Source: Iodobacter ciconiae
GTDB lineage: Bacteria > Pseudomonadota > Gammaproteobacteria > Burkholderiales > Chitinibacteraceae
NCBI RefSeq assembly: GCF_003952345.1
Contig: NZ_CP034433.1
Coordinates: 2,728,001-2,792,000, forward strand
Direction of reading: 5' to 3'
Length of the DNA stretch: 64,000 nucleotides
Positions 29,403 through 41,511 of this stretch are shown here, in pieces. Under the pieces are notes generated by a model that saw only the letters and a list, made by a program, of their open reading frames with translations, had not been told where the DNA came from and ran no database searches. The stretch's first letter is position 1, and each line of letters begins with the position of its first letter. The position numbers were made by a program, and so were the translations under genes.

Positions 29403-29824
29403 TTCGGGTTAGTGAACAACCAACTGCAGAGAAAGGGTTACAAGAGACCATGACCCCCATGGTCGATGTAATCTTCTCGCTGCTAGCCTTTATGATGTTG
29501 ATGATCAACGCCCCCCTGCTTACCAGTAAACTGGATCTGCCTACCAGTGAGCAAGCTGCCCCACTAACCCGGCAAAATGCATTACCGATCAATTTGTTAA
29601 TCGATAGCCATGCCGCACGCTGGCAACTGGATAACAGCGATTGGCTCGACCATGAGCAACTAGCAAATCGGTTAAGTAGCCTCAAAAAGACACCGGAAGC
29701 ATCGTTGATCTTGCAAATGGACAAAAACCTGCCAGTACAACGACTGATCGAAACCCTGGGGTTACTGCAAGCAGCTGGTATTAGCGCTACTGACGTTGCA
29801 ACCATTAACGGGCATACGCCATGA
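29399..29824 (+). CDS. exbD: ExbD/TolR-family protein
   Basis: 141 residues: short cytoplasmic N-terminus ending TMTPMVDVIFSLL, which carries the conserved Asp inside the single membrane helix, then a periplasmic domain. Works with ExbB to convert proton flow into TonB motion. ATGA overlap with exbB and with tonB (29821). Confidence 0.93.
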   Translation: MIRVSEQPTAEKGLQETMTPMVDVIFSLLAFMMLMINAPLLTSKLDLPTSEQAAPLTRQNALPINLLIDSHAARWQLDNSDWLDHEQLANRLSSLKKTPEASLILQMDKNLPVQRLIETLGLLQAAGISATDVATINGHTP

Positions 29825-30582
29825 ATGAGTTTGCTAATTTATCACGCTGGGTGATTGGCTCAATTCTGTTACATCTGCTGTTTTTAGCGCAGTATTTATT
29901 CAACCAACCCGCGCCATTGGTAACCACCGCAGTAGTAAAATCGACACGACTAAGCCTTGGTATCGCTACTGCGCTGGCCGGGGCAAATACTCATAGCCCC
30001 CCCCAAACCCCTGCTATCAAAGTAAAATCAACGCAACCAATACAAATGGATCCACCTCCCCCCCCTACGAAAGAGACCTTCCGAAAGCCAACCCAATCAG
30101 TGCTCCCACCTAGACCTCTGGTCAGCAAAAACATAATGCAAGATATAGCTGAAAAGAACGATCCCAAGCAGGAAGCATTGTCACCCAGCCCTGCAAGGGT
30201 GGCCAGTAAAGAGGGACAACAAGGCGACCAAGGCTCAAGACAAAGCAATAATAAACAAATAGAAACTGGCCAAGCCCAGCAGCATGGTAGTCAGGAGCTG
30301 AGTGATCAGTTTGATTTGGCTGTCCGTCGCCATCTGTTGGCCCACAAAAAAACACCAAAGATTTTAAGCGGTCGTCAGCATGGTATCGTGGTAGTTGAAT
30401 TTGTTATTGACCGGCAGGGGGAAATAGTAAGCCAGGATATTGGCACGCCGTCACAAGTTCGTGAATTTGATCGCGCAGCACATTTACAGGTAGCTAGTGC
30501 AGCCCCCTACCCCCGGCCCCCCGCAGAGCTCCACTGGCAAGAGCGACGCTATCAGATCGCTATCCACTACCAGAGTCAATAA
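29821..30582 (+). CDS. TonB-like energy transducer (FusB-like by context)
   Basis: 253 residues: N-terminal signal anchor (~9-28), a Pro/Lys-rich periplasmic linker (MDPPPPPTKETFRKP), a Gln/Ser-rich stretch and a C-terminal TonB domain (~165-250: GIVVVEFVIDRQGEIVSQDI, FDRAAHLQVASAAPYPRPPA). Contacts the TonB box of outer-membrane receptors. Last gene of a five-gene overlapping operon, hence likely dedicated to the divergent receptor, as FusB is to FusA. Confidence 0.9.
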   Translation: MNEFANLSRWVIGSILLHLLFLAQYLFNQPAPLVTTAVVKSTRLSLGIATALAGANTHSPPQTPAIKVKSTQPIQMDPPPPPTKETFRKPTQSVLPPRPLVSKNIMQDIAEKNDPKQEALSPSPARVASKEGQQGDQGSRQSNNKQIETGQAQQHGSQELSDQFDLAVRRHLLAHKKTPKILSGRQHGIVVVEFVIDRQGEIVSQDIGTPSQVREFDRAAHLQVASAAPYPRPPAELHWQERRYQIAIHYQSQ

Positions 30583-30675
30583 CTATGAACCGGTAATCCT
30601 CTCATTTTTAAGCTCACTTAAAAGTAGAGGTTAGGCATGCAATGCCGCCCCTTTGTATCTTGTTCCCAGTAGTGG

Positions 30676-31572
30676 TTAGCCTTTATAAGCCTTCAAAATA
30701 AATGGCTTGGCATTTTCAAACTCGGCCTGATTAGATATACCCAGCTCTGCATGACCCGTACCCCAATGCCCGACGTCCCTCACATCGCGACCATTAGGTT
30801 CATTAATAATTAACCCCGGATCTAAATGCAGAAACAGCAATAAACGCCCTTTTTGCAAAACGATAGATGCAAAATTCTTTAAACGCTTAAAAGCATAATA
30901 AAGCTTCAATTCCCGCCGCTGCACATCATCCCCTAGCGACAAGATATAGCCCTCTAAAGATGCCAGCAGCTCACGCAGCTCAGGGCTTAGCTCCGGCAAT
31001 AACTCGGCCATGCTTTTATCCGAGCCACGCGGTTTAACTAAGGCATTGTTTGGCGCTACAGATTGCACATTAGGGGTATTGGCGGCCTCCAGCAGCAATA
31101 AGTCTTCTCCAAATAGGCGATAGCGCACCAGCTCGATCTGCCGGTTCATTTGCTGCACGGCATGCTCGTCATACTTAGTAAAATCCGCCGCAATACAAAT
31201 CACCCGTGGCCCGCTCCAATCAATAGCATCTGCCAACGGCTTGTCATAGCGCTCCATGACCAGTAACTTGAATTCCGCCTGATGATCCATCAGCCAGTTT
31301 AAATAAAACAAACCCTGATTAATCACGCTTTCAGATTGCGAGCGCTTGTATTCAATAATCACCGGGCAATTATTTTCATCCAAGCCCAAGGTATCGATCC
31401 GCCCACCATGTGTTTTACCCGTCGCATATTCAGAGGCCAAAAACCGCACCCCCAATAAAACATCTAAATTGCGCTCAATCAGAGTTTGTAGCGGCTTTTC
31501 CAAATCTGAAGCACGCCCTTTTAAAGGCAGCGCTTTATACTGGGAAAGTTGAAAAAGCTGAATATCACTCAT
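30676..31572 (-). CDS. NucS-like nuclease-fold protein with DUF5655-type C-terminus
   Basis: 298 residues. The N-terminal half carries a PD-(D/E)xK-like core: GGRIDTLGLDENNCPVIIEYKR gives Asp, Glu and Lys in the expected D-x(n)-E-x-K pattern. The C-terminal ~100 residues (ELLASLEGYILSLGDDVQRR, LKLYYAFKRLKNFASI, LLFLHLDPGLI) resemble DUF5655. Proteins of this type are common in accessory regions; a role in DNA processing or defence is possible but unproven. AGGGAA precedes the ATG. It lies directly downstream of, and overlaps the lost 3' part of, the rhuM-like gene. Confidence 0.75.
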   Translation of the reverse strand: MSDIQLFQLSQYKALPLKGRASDLEKPLQTLIERNLDVLLGVRFLASEYATGKTHGGRIDTLGLDENNCPVIIEYKRSQSESVINQGLFYLNWLMDHQAEFKLLVMERYDKPLADAIDWSGPRVICIAADFTKYDEHAVQQMNRQIELVRYRLFGEDLLLLEAANTPNVQSVAPNNALVKPRGSDKSMAELLPELSPELRELLASLEGYILSLGDDVQRRELKLYYAFKRLKNFASIVLQKGRLLLFLHLDPGLIINEPNGRDVRDVGHWGTGHAELGISNQAEFENAKPFILKAYKG

Positions 31573-31599
31573 ATGTTCCCTGTTGTATTTAAATACAGC

Positions 31600-32193
31600 T
31601 TATTTTGGAAAAACTGCGTGGTTTGTGCCAGCCGAAGGCGAATAATCCGCCGCCAGCGCAAAAATCTCCCGCACCCGCAAATACACCCGCCGCTCACTGG
31701 CACGAATATCGCGGATACGCTCAAGCAACTCATCACAACGATCCGGTACCCCCGACCCCGCCACCGGCGGATTCTTCAGCCGCTCATCATCCAGCGTAAA
31801 GCCCTTAATCAGATACTCACTCAAACGCTCCGTAGCCCAACGCCGAAACTGTGTACCTCGGGCAGAGCGAACACGGTAGCCCACGGCAAGAATGGCATCG
31901 AGGTTATAGTGGTCAAGGTTACGGCTGACCTGGTGGGGGCCCTCGGAACGAACTATTAGGAATTTCCTAATAGTTGCCTCGGGCTGCAGCTCTGCATCGG
32001 CATACAAGGTTTTCAAATGCTCATTGATCGTTGGCACTTTCACTTGAAAAAGCTCAGCCATCAGCGCCTGAGTTAACCAAAGCGTATCTTCAACAAAACG
32101 GCACTCAACCCGAGTGCGCCCATCGCTGGTTTCGTACAGCAAGAATTCACCAGCGAGTGGAGTTTGATTCTTTATGCCGCTTGCTTCATCCAT
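31600..32193 (-). pseudogene. RhuM-family protein, frameshifted and truncated
   Basis: The N-terminal two thirds of the RhuM/virulence-protein family is clear: TLWLTQALMAELFQVKVPTI, HYNLDAILAVGYRVRSARGT, QFRRWATERLSEYLIKGFTL, DDERLKN and LLERIRDIRASERRVYLRV. At residue ~188 the frame shifts: this frame ends GTNHAVFPK, while the alternative frame reads TTQFFQNKLYLNT, the expected family continuation, before it too stops. About 130 family residues are missing and the nuclease-like gene begins there. RhuM function is not established; this copy is probably broken. Start at ATG 32193. Confidence 0.78.
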
Positions 32194-32362
32194 TTTCAAT
32201 TAACCTCTATTCCCAATTTACAAGCCTCTTAACCGCCACAGATTATAAGCGCTGTTGGGCTGCGTAGACTCAGCCCAACCTGCTTGCTGCTGACAATGAA
32301 TCAAGCACGGTATTGAAAATATAATCAACACAGCCTTCCACCATTCATTACAGAGGCCAACC

Positions 32363-32674
32363 ATGCCCCAAAATATCTTCCACCAAAGCAAGCCCCCAGC
32401 CACCGGCGAGCACTTCGAGCCCCTGCACACCCAGCCCGGCCTGCTAATAGAGCGCATCATCAGCTCCCCCCGCATCGCCCACACCGAATACATCCAGCCG
32501 CAGGACGAATGGGTGCTGCTGCTTCAGGGCGAAGCGGCGCTGGATATCGCCGGTAAAACCGTGGCACTGCACAGCGGCGACTATCTGTTTATCCCCGCCC
32601 ACACCCCACATACCGTACTGGAAGTGAGTGATGGCGCGGTTTGGCTGGCGGTGCATTTTGGGGAGGGGGTGTAA
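32363..32674 (+). CDS. Small cupin-domain protein
   Basis: 103 residues forming a single cupin_2 barrel. Motif 1 region is HTEYIQPQDEWVLLLQGEA and motif 2 region is HSGDYLFIPAHTPHTV, with metal-binding-type His and Glu present. It resembles the phosphomannose-isomerase-like/plant-type single-cupin proteins found next to metabolic genes. AGAGG stands upstream of the ATG. Function unknown. Confidence 0.8.
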   Translation: MPQNIFHQSKPPATGEHFEPLHTQPGLLIERIISSPRIAHTEYIQPQDEWVLLLQGEAALDIAGKTVALHSGDYLFIPAHTPHTVLEVSDGAVWLAVHFGEGV

Positions 32675-32701
32675 TCATCCAGCCTGTAATCTGGCTGCAT
32701 G

Positions 32702-32939
32702 ATTTTTAGTGCCTTCGGCACGTTAGTTTTGGTGCGGGTGCCCCCGCTGGGGCCTTCCTTTCTTGAACGGCCAAGAAAGGAAGCGAAAGAAGGCCGCCCC
32801 ACGAAGCACGACATCCCCTCGCTGCGGACAATCGAGGTGGCGTCAATTCAACTCGCTTCGCTCAAACACGAATTGACGACTACCCCACCCCGCTTGTTCC
32901 TCGCTCGGCGTGCTTCAAGGGGACTCTAAAGCCCCGTGC
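32702..32939 (-). repeat. 240-bp multi-hairpin dispersed element, copy D (inverted)
   Basis: Reverse orientation to copies A, B and E. Contains a perfect central stem CTTCCTTTCTTG/CAAGAAAGGAAG (32754-32783) and the GTGCC-GAA-GGCAC hairpin at its left end. It starts 27 bp after the cupin stop. Together with copy E it fills most of the 865-bp gap 32675-33539, making a large inverted pair around about 195 bp; no gene is visible in that gap. Confidence 0.82.
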
Positions 32940-33133
32940 AGAGAGCGCATTTATAGCCTTCCAAACTGTTGGCAAACACAAAACTTTGATTTCAATTATC
33001 AGAAATTAACGCAGACAAATACTTATAAAAAAATAAAAGCATTAACGACATAGTTTTTAAATCTATATGGCGTAATACCTTCTTTAACTAATTTCCCGCT
33101 GCACTCAAAGAAAAAACATCCATGCTGCGCTAG

Positions 33134-33377
33134 GTGCATAGGGCTTAAGAATCCCCTTGAAGCACGCCGAAGCGAGGAACAAGCGGGCGGGGTTTCGGCG
33201 AGGACTGTTTGAGCGAGCTTGCGAGCGAGTTCCGCAGCCGCCGCTCGATTGTCCGCAGATGAGGGGCCTTCGTGCTTCCGGGGTCGCCTTCTTTGCTTAC
33301 TTTCTTGGCGAAGCAAGAAAGTAAGTCCCCAGCGGGGGACACCCGCGCCAAAATCAATGTGCCGAAGGCACTAAAAG
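33134..33377 (+). repeat. 240-bp multi-hairpin dispersed element, copy E
   Basis: Full-length copy with perfect central stem CTTACTTTCTTG/CAAGAAAGTAAG (33296-33325), GTCCCC/GGGGAC stem and terminal GTGCCGAAGGCAC. Very close to copy A in its first 130 bp except for a 9-base duplication (GAGCGAGCTTGCGAGCGAG). Bases 33378-33539 hold nothing recognisable. Confidence 0.83.
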
Positions 33378-33539
33378 TTAAGTAATCCCTAGCAAGTAAG
33401 ATAGGCGTGTTTTATCTACCCAACGCATTACGAATAATAAAATGGTGGGCTGATAAAAAATTTAGCCAAACCCAATACGATTTCTTACTACCAAACCAAC
33501 AACCAAGAAAAATTTGTAAGCGCAGTGTGCATTGTAAAC

Positions 33540-35711
33540 TTAGTGACGATTAAGACAACACTTCTTATATTTGAATCCGCTGCCGCAAGGGCAGGGGTCA
33601 TTTCGGCCAATTTTATGCACTCGGCTTCGTCCCATCATCAGCTCCTGAAGAGCTTGGCTATTCGGGACTGACTCAATCATTTCTTTTGTACTCTCATCCA
33701 TCAGTTCATCTTGATTCCAAGGGAATACCAGCGAAATACCAAATCGTACGTCAGGTCCCGTTGAAGTCATGCAAAGACCAAACCACTGCGAGGCTTTCTC
33801 TCGATATTTACGCAACGCACAGTATGACTCCAGTCGAGGGCCAGCCACGTTTAATGGCTCATCAGAGCAATGAAAGGTAATACCTAAGCCTTCCTGAAAA
33901 CCAAACGTAACGTCATGCACCTTACCATCAGCACGAGTCCGAGCAGCCAGTTTATCTAAGACTCGACTCATGTCCCTCACAGCCTGCTCGCTCATTGCTA
34001 GTAGTAGGAAGCCGAGATCAATAGTTGCAGGGTCAGGTCGAGCTTCTATTTCCTTCACTACTCGCCCAACTGTCGTCTTTCCAAATCGAGTCAGAACACC
34101 ATCGGGTGTGGCGGCGCCTTGCATGCCAGCACGCCTCACCGCCATCGCAATGTCTAGCCCAGCCGAAAAATCATCGCACAGGTGCATCAGATTAACATCA
34201 GGTTGCACCCATAGATTTTTCGTCAAGTGATAGCCAAGAATTGTTAGTTCCTGCGACGCCATGAGTTGCTCAGCATAATTGGCTCGTCGGTCCACATAGC
34301 TAAGAAACTGTAATGGGGACTGAAGCATTTCGGTCATGGCATCCACCGCAAACACGTCCATGACCAACGGCGCTTGTACCCGATCAATGGTTTCTGTCTT
34401 CAGGAATTGCCGTGCCTGAAAGCTCAAGGCTGGATAGTGGTCACTGACGACACAGAAGATGTAAATCTCCTTGATCTCATCCGGCAATACGACCTCGCGC
34501 CCATCAGCAGCCACAAGCCTGCTTCCTTTTTCGATCAGGCTTGTGGCGCAAGCAGCTCCTTGGTCATAAGCAACCTGCACCGCTTTCTTGAAGTCACTGC
34601 GAATAACCTGATCATTTCCTTTTCTCGACTCAAGCGTGAGGCGCTTTGATTTTGCCTGCACAATGATGACCCGATTGCCCCAAACGACAAGCACATCTAC
34701 GTCAGATACCTTTGTGGCCTTAGTCTTGAAGATATCCACATTCAAATGCACATGATCCTTCCCAAAGACCAAACCCAGTCGTTCAGCTACAAAATATTCA
34801 GTAAAGTCACCTCGGTTCTTCGAAAGTATTGGACGATATGCCTCGTCTTGATACATCCAATGATGGGGCGCTTCGTATATCGTTTCGGCCAATGAGTAGG
34901 ACTGTAGTGATAAAAACTCTCCGCTTGGCATCCTCAGTAGGGGCATAGCCGTAATCACATTGAAGTCGTGAAGCGCATTGAATCCTTCATTGCGCTCTGT
35001 TGATGACAGTTCAAATGCCCCAAGTACTCGCTCCACAATATCAGTAGCAAGATTCGCCTTTGCTGCAATCTCATCGGCAGTGAAGGCGAAAAGAGGGAGC
35101 ATTGTCCACTCGTCAGGATGCTGCTTTCGCATGAGCTCACGAATTGTGTCAAAGCGGTCAGAATGGACGCCCTCGACTGCTTTCGCGACACGCGTGGCGT
35201 GATCAATGGTGAAGCCACGGTTTACTTGCAGCCATTGCGAATCCGCTGCGTATTTACGAGTTGCCAGATCAAGGTACTGAAAAATGTAGGCCGCTTCACC
35301 GCTATAGAAAATCGGTTCTCGCAACACCTCCCCACGCTCGAACGGGTTGAAGCCACCTTCCACAGCTTCCTTCGTTAGACCTGACCAAAACTCCCCAGAT
35401 AGACAATGGTGTAGCTCCTGAAGGAGTTTCTCCGATGTATCCATGTATTCCTGCTGTATCCTCGCTGCAGGCAAGGTCCAGTCAATATCTGCTTTGATCA
35501 TCAAGCCGAGTAAAGTATTGATCTCCGTTCGAATTAGCCTCGAGGGAGAGAACATATCCCTCATATCGGACTCCTTCATGTCACCTGCATGAAGGATCAC
35601 GTTATCTCGAAAGCAGATGTTGCCTATAGCATGCACGTAGCCAGGCTGGCAGCAAATCTCAGCCAGATCTGCAAAGACCTCTCGTTCTGTTCGCATGGAC
35701 TTTTTTGTCAT
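33540..35711 (-). CDS. Large SEC-C-motif protein with nuclease-like core
   Basis: 723 residues, no membrane segment. The C-terminus is a SEC-C zinc motif (GRNDPCPCGSGFKYKKCC), the type found at the end of SecA. Near residues 325-360, VSDVDVLVVWGNRVIIVQAK has the D-x(n)-Q/E-x-K pattern of restriction-like or NERD-type nucleases. The rest (tandem helical regions) is not recognisable. GGATGAG lies before the ATG. It stands between repeat copies and gyrB, so it is a likely acquired gene; nucleic-acid binding or defence is a guess. Confidence 0.7.
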   Translation of the reverse strand: MTKKSMRTEREVFADLAEICCQPGYVHAIGNICFRDNVILHAGDMKESDMRDMFSPSRLIRTEINTLLGLMIKADIDWTLPAARIQQEYMDTSEKLLQELHHCLSGEFWSGLTKEAVEGGFNPFERGEVLREPIFYSGEAAYIFQYLDLATRKYAADSQWLQVNRGFTIDHATRVAKAVEGVHSDRFDTIRELMRKQHPDEWTMLPLFAFTADEIAAKANLATDIVERVLGAFELSSTERNEGFNALHDFNVITAMPLLRMPSGEFLSLQSYSLAETIYEAPHHWMYQDEAYRPILSKNRGDFTEYFVAERLGLVFGKDHVHLNVDIFKTKATKVSDVDVLVVWGNRVIIVQAKSKRLTLESRKGNDQVIRSDFKKAVQVAYDQGAACATSLIEKGSRLVAADGREVVLPDEIKEIYIFCVVSDHYPALSFQARQFLKTETIDRVQAPLVMDVFAVDAMTEMLQSPLQFLSYVDRRANYAEQLMASQELTILGYHLTKNLWVQPDVNLMHLCDDFSAGLDIAMAVRRAGMQGAATPDGVLTRFGKTTVGRVVKEIEARPDPATIDLGFLLLAMSEQAVRDMSRVLDKLAARTRADGKVHDVTFGFQEGLGITFHCSDEPLNVAGPRLESYCALRKYREKASQWFGLCMTSTGPDVRFGISLVFPWNQDELMDESTKEMIESVPNSQALQELMMGRSRVHKIGRNDPCPCGSGFKYKKCCLNRH

Positions 35712-36062
35712 TACTCATCCTTGGTGGATTGCACTTTTCATACCAAGTCTCGCGGACATGCACCAAGAATGCCGTGCGTTAATGGTACATGACAGACTGC
35801 TTATACTGGGATAACACCTTGCATGGCATAGTGCCGATCTTCAACAACAGACAACAAAATCCACACACCTTGTGCGAAAGAAATTGCGGTCAGAGCACAA
35901 AACGCAAATGTTTTGTCAATCTCACACTCTGTGTTTTTCATAGCCAAATGGGTCAAAACCTAGCAAAAAAGCCCCTTCCGGGGCTTTTTCAGCTTCAAAC
36001 TGAAATCCCAAAAATATAGAAAAATGGGAAATATCCAGAAGTTAATGGGATCCTACAACAAA
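35712..36062. other. Intergenic region between SEC-C gene and gyrB
   Basis: 351 bp with no convincing gene. It holds the presumed promoter of the SEC-C gene and, near its right end, the gyrB terminator at 35966-35989. Confidence 0.6.
35966..35989 (-). terminator. Rho-independent terminator after gyrB
   Basis: AAAAAGCCCC-TTCC-GGGGCTTTTT: a perfect 10-bp stem with tetraloop, flanked by A and T runs so it can act in both directions. It lies about 75 bp beyond the gyrB stop. Confidence 0.92.
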
Positions 36063-38477
<2,415 letters not shown>

Positions 38478-38639
38478 TTATTCCTTAAATCAACAAACAA
38501 ACCAAACCATTATTTCGGTTCGGCTAAATTTTTATAACGATGTAAACGGTGCTCATCTTAGCTAAAAGCAAGGCCGATCAAGATCATAAAAACAGTGCGA
38601 ATCTTCCATCGCCGGGGCTAAAACCTAACATCTTACAAA

Positions 38640-38666
38640 TGCAAAAGGCCGGGCAGCCCCGACCTT
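38640..38666 (-). terminator. Probable terminator after dnaN
   Basis: On the minus strand AAGGTCGGG-GCTG-CCCGGCCTT (nine pairs, one G-U) is followed by TTGCATTTG. It begins 18 bp after the dnaN stop and lies before gyrB, so gyrB may rely partly on its own promoter. Confidence 0.65.
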
Positions 38667-38683
38667 AGCAGCAGCCTGCCGGA

Positions 38684-39790
38684 CTAAATACGCATTGGCA
38701 TGACGATATATTTGAAGTGCTCGTTATCCGGAATAGTAACCAGTACCGAGGAAGTCACATCGCCAAACGAGAAGTGCAGCGTTTCAACCGATGTATTGGT
38801 TAATACGTCCAGCAGATACTGGATGTTAAAGCCGATATCCAGCGGCGCGCCGCTGTAATCCACTTCTACTTCTTCCTGCGCTTCTTCCTGCTCATTGTTA
38901 TTACACATAATTTTAAGCAGGCCGTCGGTCAGCACTAAGCGCACGCCACGGAATTTTTCGTTAGATAAAATCGCAGCACGCTGCATAGAGGCCAGCAACA
39001 TCTGGCGCTCGATCAGCAAACCTTTATCGTTGTTTTGCGGAATCACGCGGTTGTAATCGGGGAATTTACCGTCAACAACCTTGCTGTGAATCACAATATT
39101 GCCAAAGGCAAAACGCACCTGATTGCTGGCGATATCGATCGTGACTTCGTCATCCGAATCGGCCAGTAATTTATACAGCTCCAGGATGGTTTTACGTGGC
39201 AGGATCACTTCGTTTTTAGCAAAATCCCCCAGGATTTCTGCCGAGGCAAACGCCAGACGGTGCCCATCGGTGGCAACCAGTTTGAGCAAATTGCCTTCAG
39301 TAACCATGAACAAACCGTTTAGGTAATAACGGATATCCTGGTGAGCCATCGTAAACTGGGTACGGCCCAGCAAGGCTTTTAACTGCCCCTGAGGCATACG
39401 TACTGTGGCGCGCAGATTGGTATCTACCGCCAGCTGCGGGAAATCAGCTGCGGGCAGCGTCTGCAGATTAAAGCGGCTTTTGCCTGCTTTGATCGTCAGA
39501 CGGCCATCAGCCTCTTCCATGCTCACAACGGTTTTATCCGCAATAGCACGCAAGATATCAGACAGCTTTTTAGCCGCGACTGTAATAGCGAAATCGTCGC
39601 CAGAGAAGCCTTCGGCCTGGCGGCTACTGATCTGAATTTCAAGATCGGTGCCGGTAAAGGACAGGGCGTCGCCATCCTTCTTGATCAACACGTTCGAGAG
39701 AATGGGCAGGGTATGCCTGCGCTCAACAATACCGGTGACCGTAGCCAGCGGCTTCAGGAGCGCATCGCGTTCGGCTTGCAAGAGTTGCAT
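38684..39790 (-). CDS. dnaN: DNA polymerase III beta subunit (sliding clamp)
   Basis: Ring clamp that holds DNA polymerase III on DNA. 368 residues in three clamp repeats, starting MQLLQAERDALLKPLATVTG, with LPILSNVLI, ATDGHRLAFA, the FPDYNRVIP loop and the conserved C-terminus YIVMPMRI. GAACGAGG precedes the ATG. 230 bp separate it from dnaA. Confidence 0.98.
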   Translation of the reverse strand: MQLLQAERDALLKPLATVTGIVERRHTLPILSNVLIKKDGDALSFTGTDLEIQISSRQAEGFSGDDFAITVAAKKLSDILRAIADKTVVSMEEADGRLTIKAGKSRFNLQTLPAADFPQLAVDTNLRATVRMPQGQLKALLGRTQFTMAHQDIRYYLNGLFMVTEGNLLKLVATDGHRLAFASAEILGDFAKNEVILPRKTILELYKLLADSDDEVTIDIASNQVRFAFGNIVIHSKVVDGKFPDYNRVIPQNNDKGLLIERQMLLASMQRAAILSNEKFRGVRLVLTDGLLKIMCNNNEQEEAQEEVEVDYSGAPLDIGFNIQYLLDVLTNTSVETLHFSFGDVTSSVLVTIPDNEHFKYIVMPMRI

Positions 39791-40020
39791 GGCGCCTCGT
39801 TCCGAAAAATGGGTTTAACCGCAGGATTCTAACCGATTTACAGCGTGTATAGGGAATGAATGGTGGTTACTAATGTTAAATAAGCCAAGCTACACCCAAA
39901 CTTACAAAATCAGCCCCTGTTTATAATGCAAAATACTTAGAATCATTTTGCCATTACACAGTAGCTCAGCGGGCCAAGCAGCAGCGAAATTTAAGCTGCC
40001 AGAGCGCCCGCCTCACAAAA

Positions 40021-41385
40021 TCAACTGCGCAGCATTTGCAACAATACACCGTATTGATGAGCAATTTCGCTATCGCTGCCGCGCATTTCTTCAATAGTAC
40101 GACAGGCATGCAGAACCGTGGTGTGATCCCGTCCGCCAAAAGCTTCACCAATGGCAGGTAAAGACATTTGCGTCAGCTCTTTGGTCAGCGCCATCGCAAT
40201 CTGCCTTGGCCTGGCAATATCACGGGTACGCTTTTTGGAATGCATATCTGCAATCTTGATTTTATAAAAATCTGCGACTGTTTTCTGAATATTTTCTACC
40301 GAAACCTGACGGCTGCCGGACGCCAGAATATCTTTCAGCGCTTCTTTGGCGGCATCCAGTGTAATCGGCTGATTGGTAAAGCGCGAATAAGCCAATACCC
40401 GCTTCAGTGCGCCTTCTAACTCCCGCACATTAGAGCGGATATGTTTGGCCACAAAAAACGCCACATTGGCATCGAGCTTGAAGTTTTCACGCTCGGCTTT
40501 TTTCATCAGAATCGCCACGCGCATTTCCAGCTCGGGCGGCTCGATAGCAACAGTTAAGCCCCAGGAAAAGCGCGAAGTTAAGCGCTCTTGCAGCCCGTCG
40601 ATTTCTTTTGGGTAGCGATCGGATGTGATAATAATTTGCTTATGCGCTTCAACAAGGGCGTTAAAAGCATAGAAGAACTCTTCCTGGGTTTTGTCTTTGC
40701 CCACAAAGAACTGAATATCATCAATCAGCAGCAAATCCAGCGAATGGTAGTAGCGTTTAAACTCATCAAATGCTTTGTGCTGATAAGCACGTACCACATC
40801 CTGCACGTATTTTTCGGCGTGGATATAGCGAATCTTGGCACCCGGATTACGCTGATGCACATAGTTGCCAATTGATTGAATCAAGTGCGTCTTACCCAGG
40901 CCAACACCACCATAAACAAATAGCGGGTTGTAGCTGACACCAGGGTTTTCTGCCACCTGGATTGCAGCAGCACGTGCCAGCTGATTGGCCTTACCGGTAA
41001 CCAGTGTTTCAAAAGTAAAATTTGGGTTTAAGCGTGTTGTTTCATGGTTGGCAGCAGAAACACTAATCACCGCTTTGGCAGGAGCAGGCTTACCCTCGGC
41101 AGCATTGCTGGCCTGAGGCGCGGCGGCAGGCCGCTGCATCGCGCCTACACGCAGAGCGATAACGGGCGCATCGCCCGTTGCAAAGGTGGAGGCAGCTTCT
41201 TCAATCATTCCAAGATAACGATCACGGATAAATTGTAAGAAAATCTGATTCGGTACGATCAGGTTTAGGCCCTCATCAGTCATTTCAACCGTAAGGGGTT
41301 TAATCCAGATACGAAACTGGTCCGCGCCCAAACGACGCTCCAACTCAGTAAGGCAGTGGGGCCAGCAATTTTCCAGCACAGACAT
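40021..41385 (-). CDS. dnaA: Chromosomal replication initiator protein DnaA
   Basis: AAA+ initiator that binds DnaA boxes and melts oriC. 454 residues: domain I (1-~85), a short low-complexity domain II rich in Ala/Pro, domain III with Walker [11 protein letters not shown] and Walker [10 protein letters not shown], and domain IV with the box-binding signature [16 protein letters not shown]. The start is placed at ATG 41385 ([12 protein letters not shown]), which matches the family N-terminus; an in-frame GTG 33 bp upstream would add an atypical extension. A perfect DnaA box lies 127 bp upstream, suitable for autoregulation. Confidence 0.97.
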   Translation of the reverse strand: MSVLENCWPHCLTELERRLGADQFRIWIKPLTVEMTDEGLNLIVPNQIFLQFIRDRYLGMIEEAASTFATGDAPVIALRVGAMQRPAAAPQASNAAEGKPAPAKAVISVSAANHETTRLNPNFTFETLVTGKANQLARAAAIQVAENPGVSYNPLFVYGGVGLGKTHLIQSIGNYVHQRNPGAKIRYIHAEKYVQDVVRAYQHKAFDEFKRYYHSLDLLLIDDIQFFVGKDKTQEEFFYAFNALVEAHKQIIITSDRYPKEIDGLQERLTSRFSWGLTVAIEPPELEMRVAILMKKAERENFKLDANVAFFVAKHIRSNVRELEGALKRVLAYSRFTNQPITLDAAKEALKDILASGSRQVSVENIQKTVADFYKIKIADMHSKKRTRDIARPRQIAMALTKELTQMSLPAIGEAFGGRDHTTVLHACRTIEEMRGSDSEIAHQYGVLLQMLRS

Positions 41386-41511
41386 AGGGGTATCCTGTCC
41401 GTCGTGATTCGCAAACACGCAAATATACCTCGCTATAAAAAGAGGCCAACGACGAAAGCGGTGATGTTATTCAAGGAGAACGAGGGGGGATTGTACCGCT
41501 TCATCCCGTAC

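Noticed and set aside
39791..40020. oriC in the dnaA-dnaN gap
   Set aside because: No match to TTATNCACA on either strand within one or two changes.
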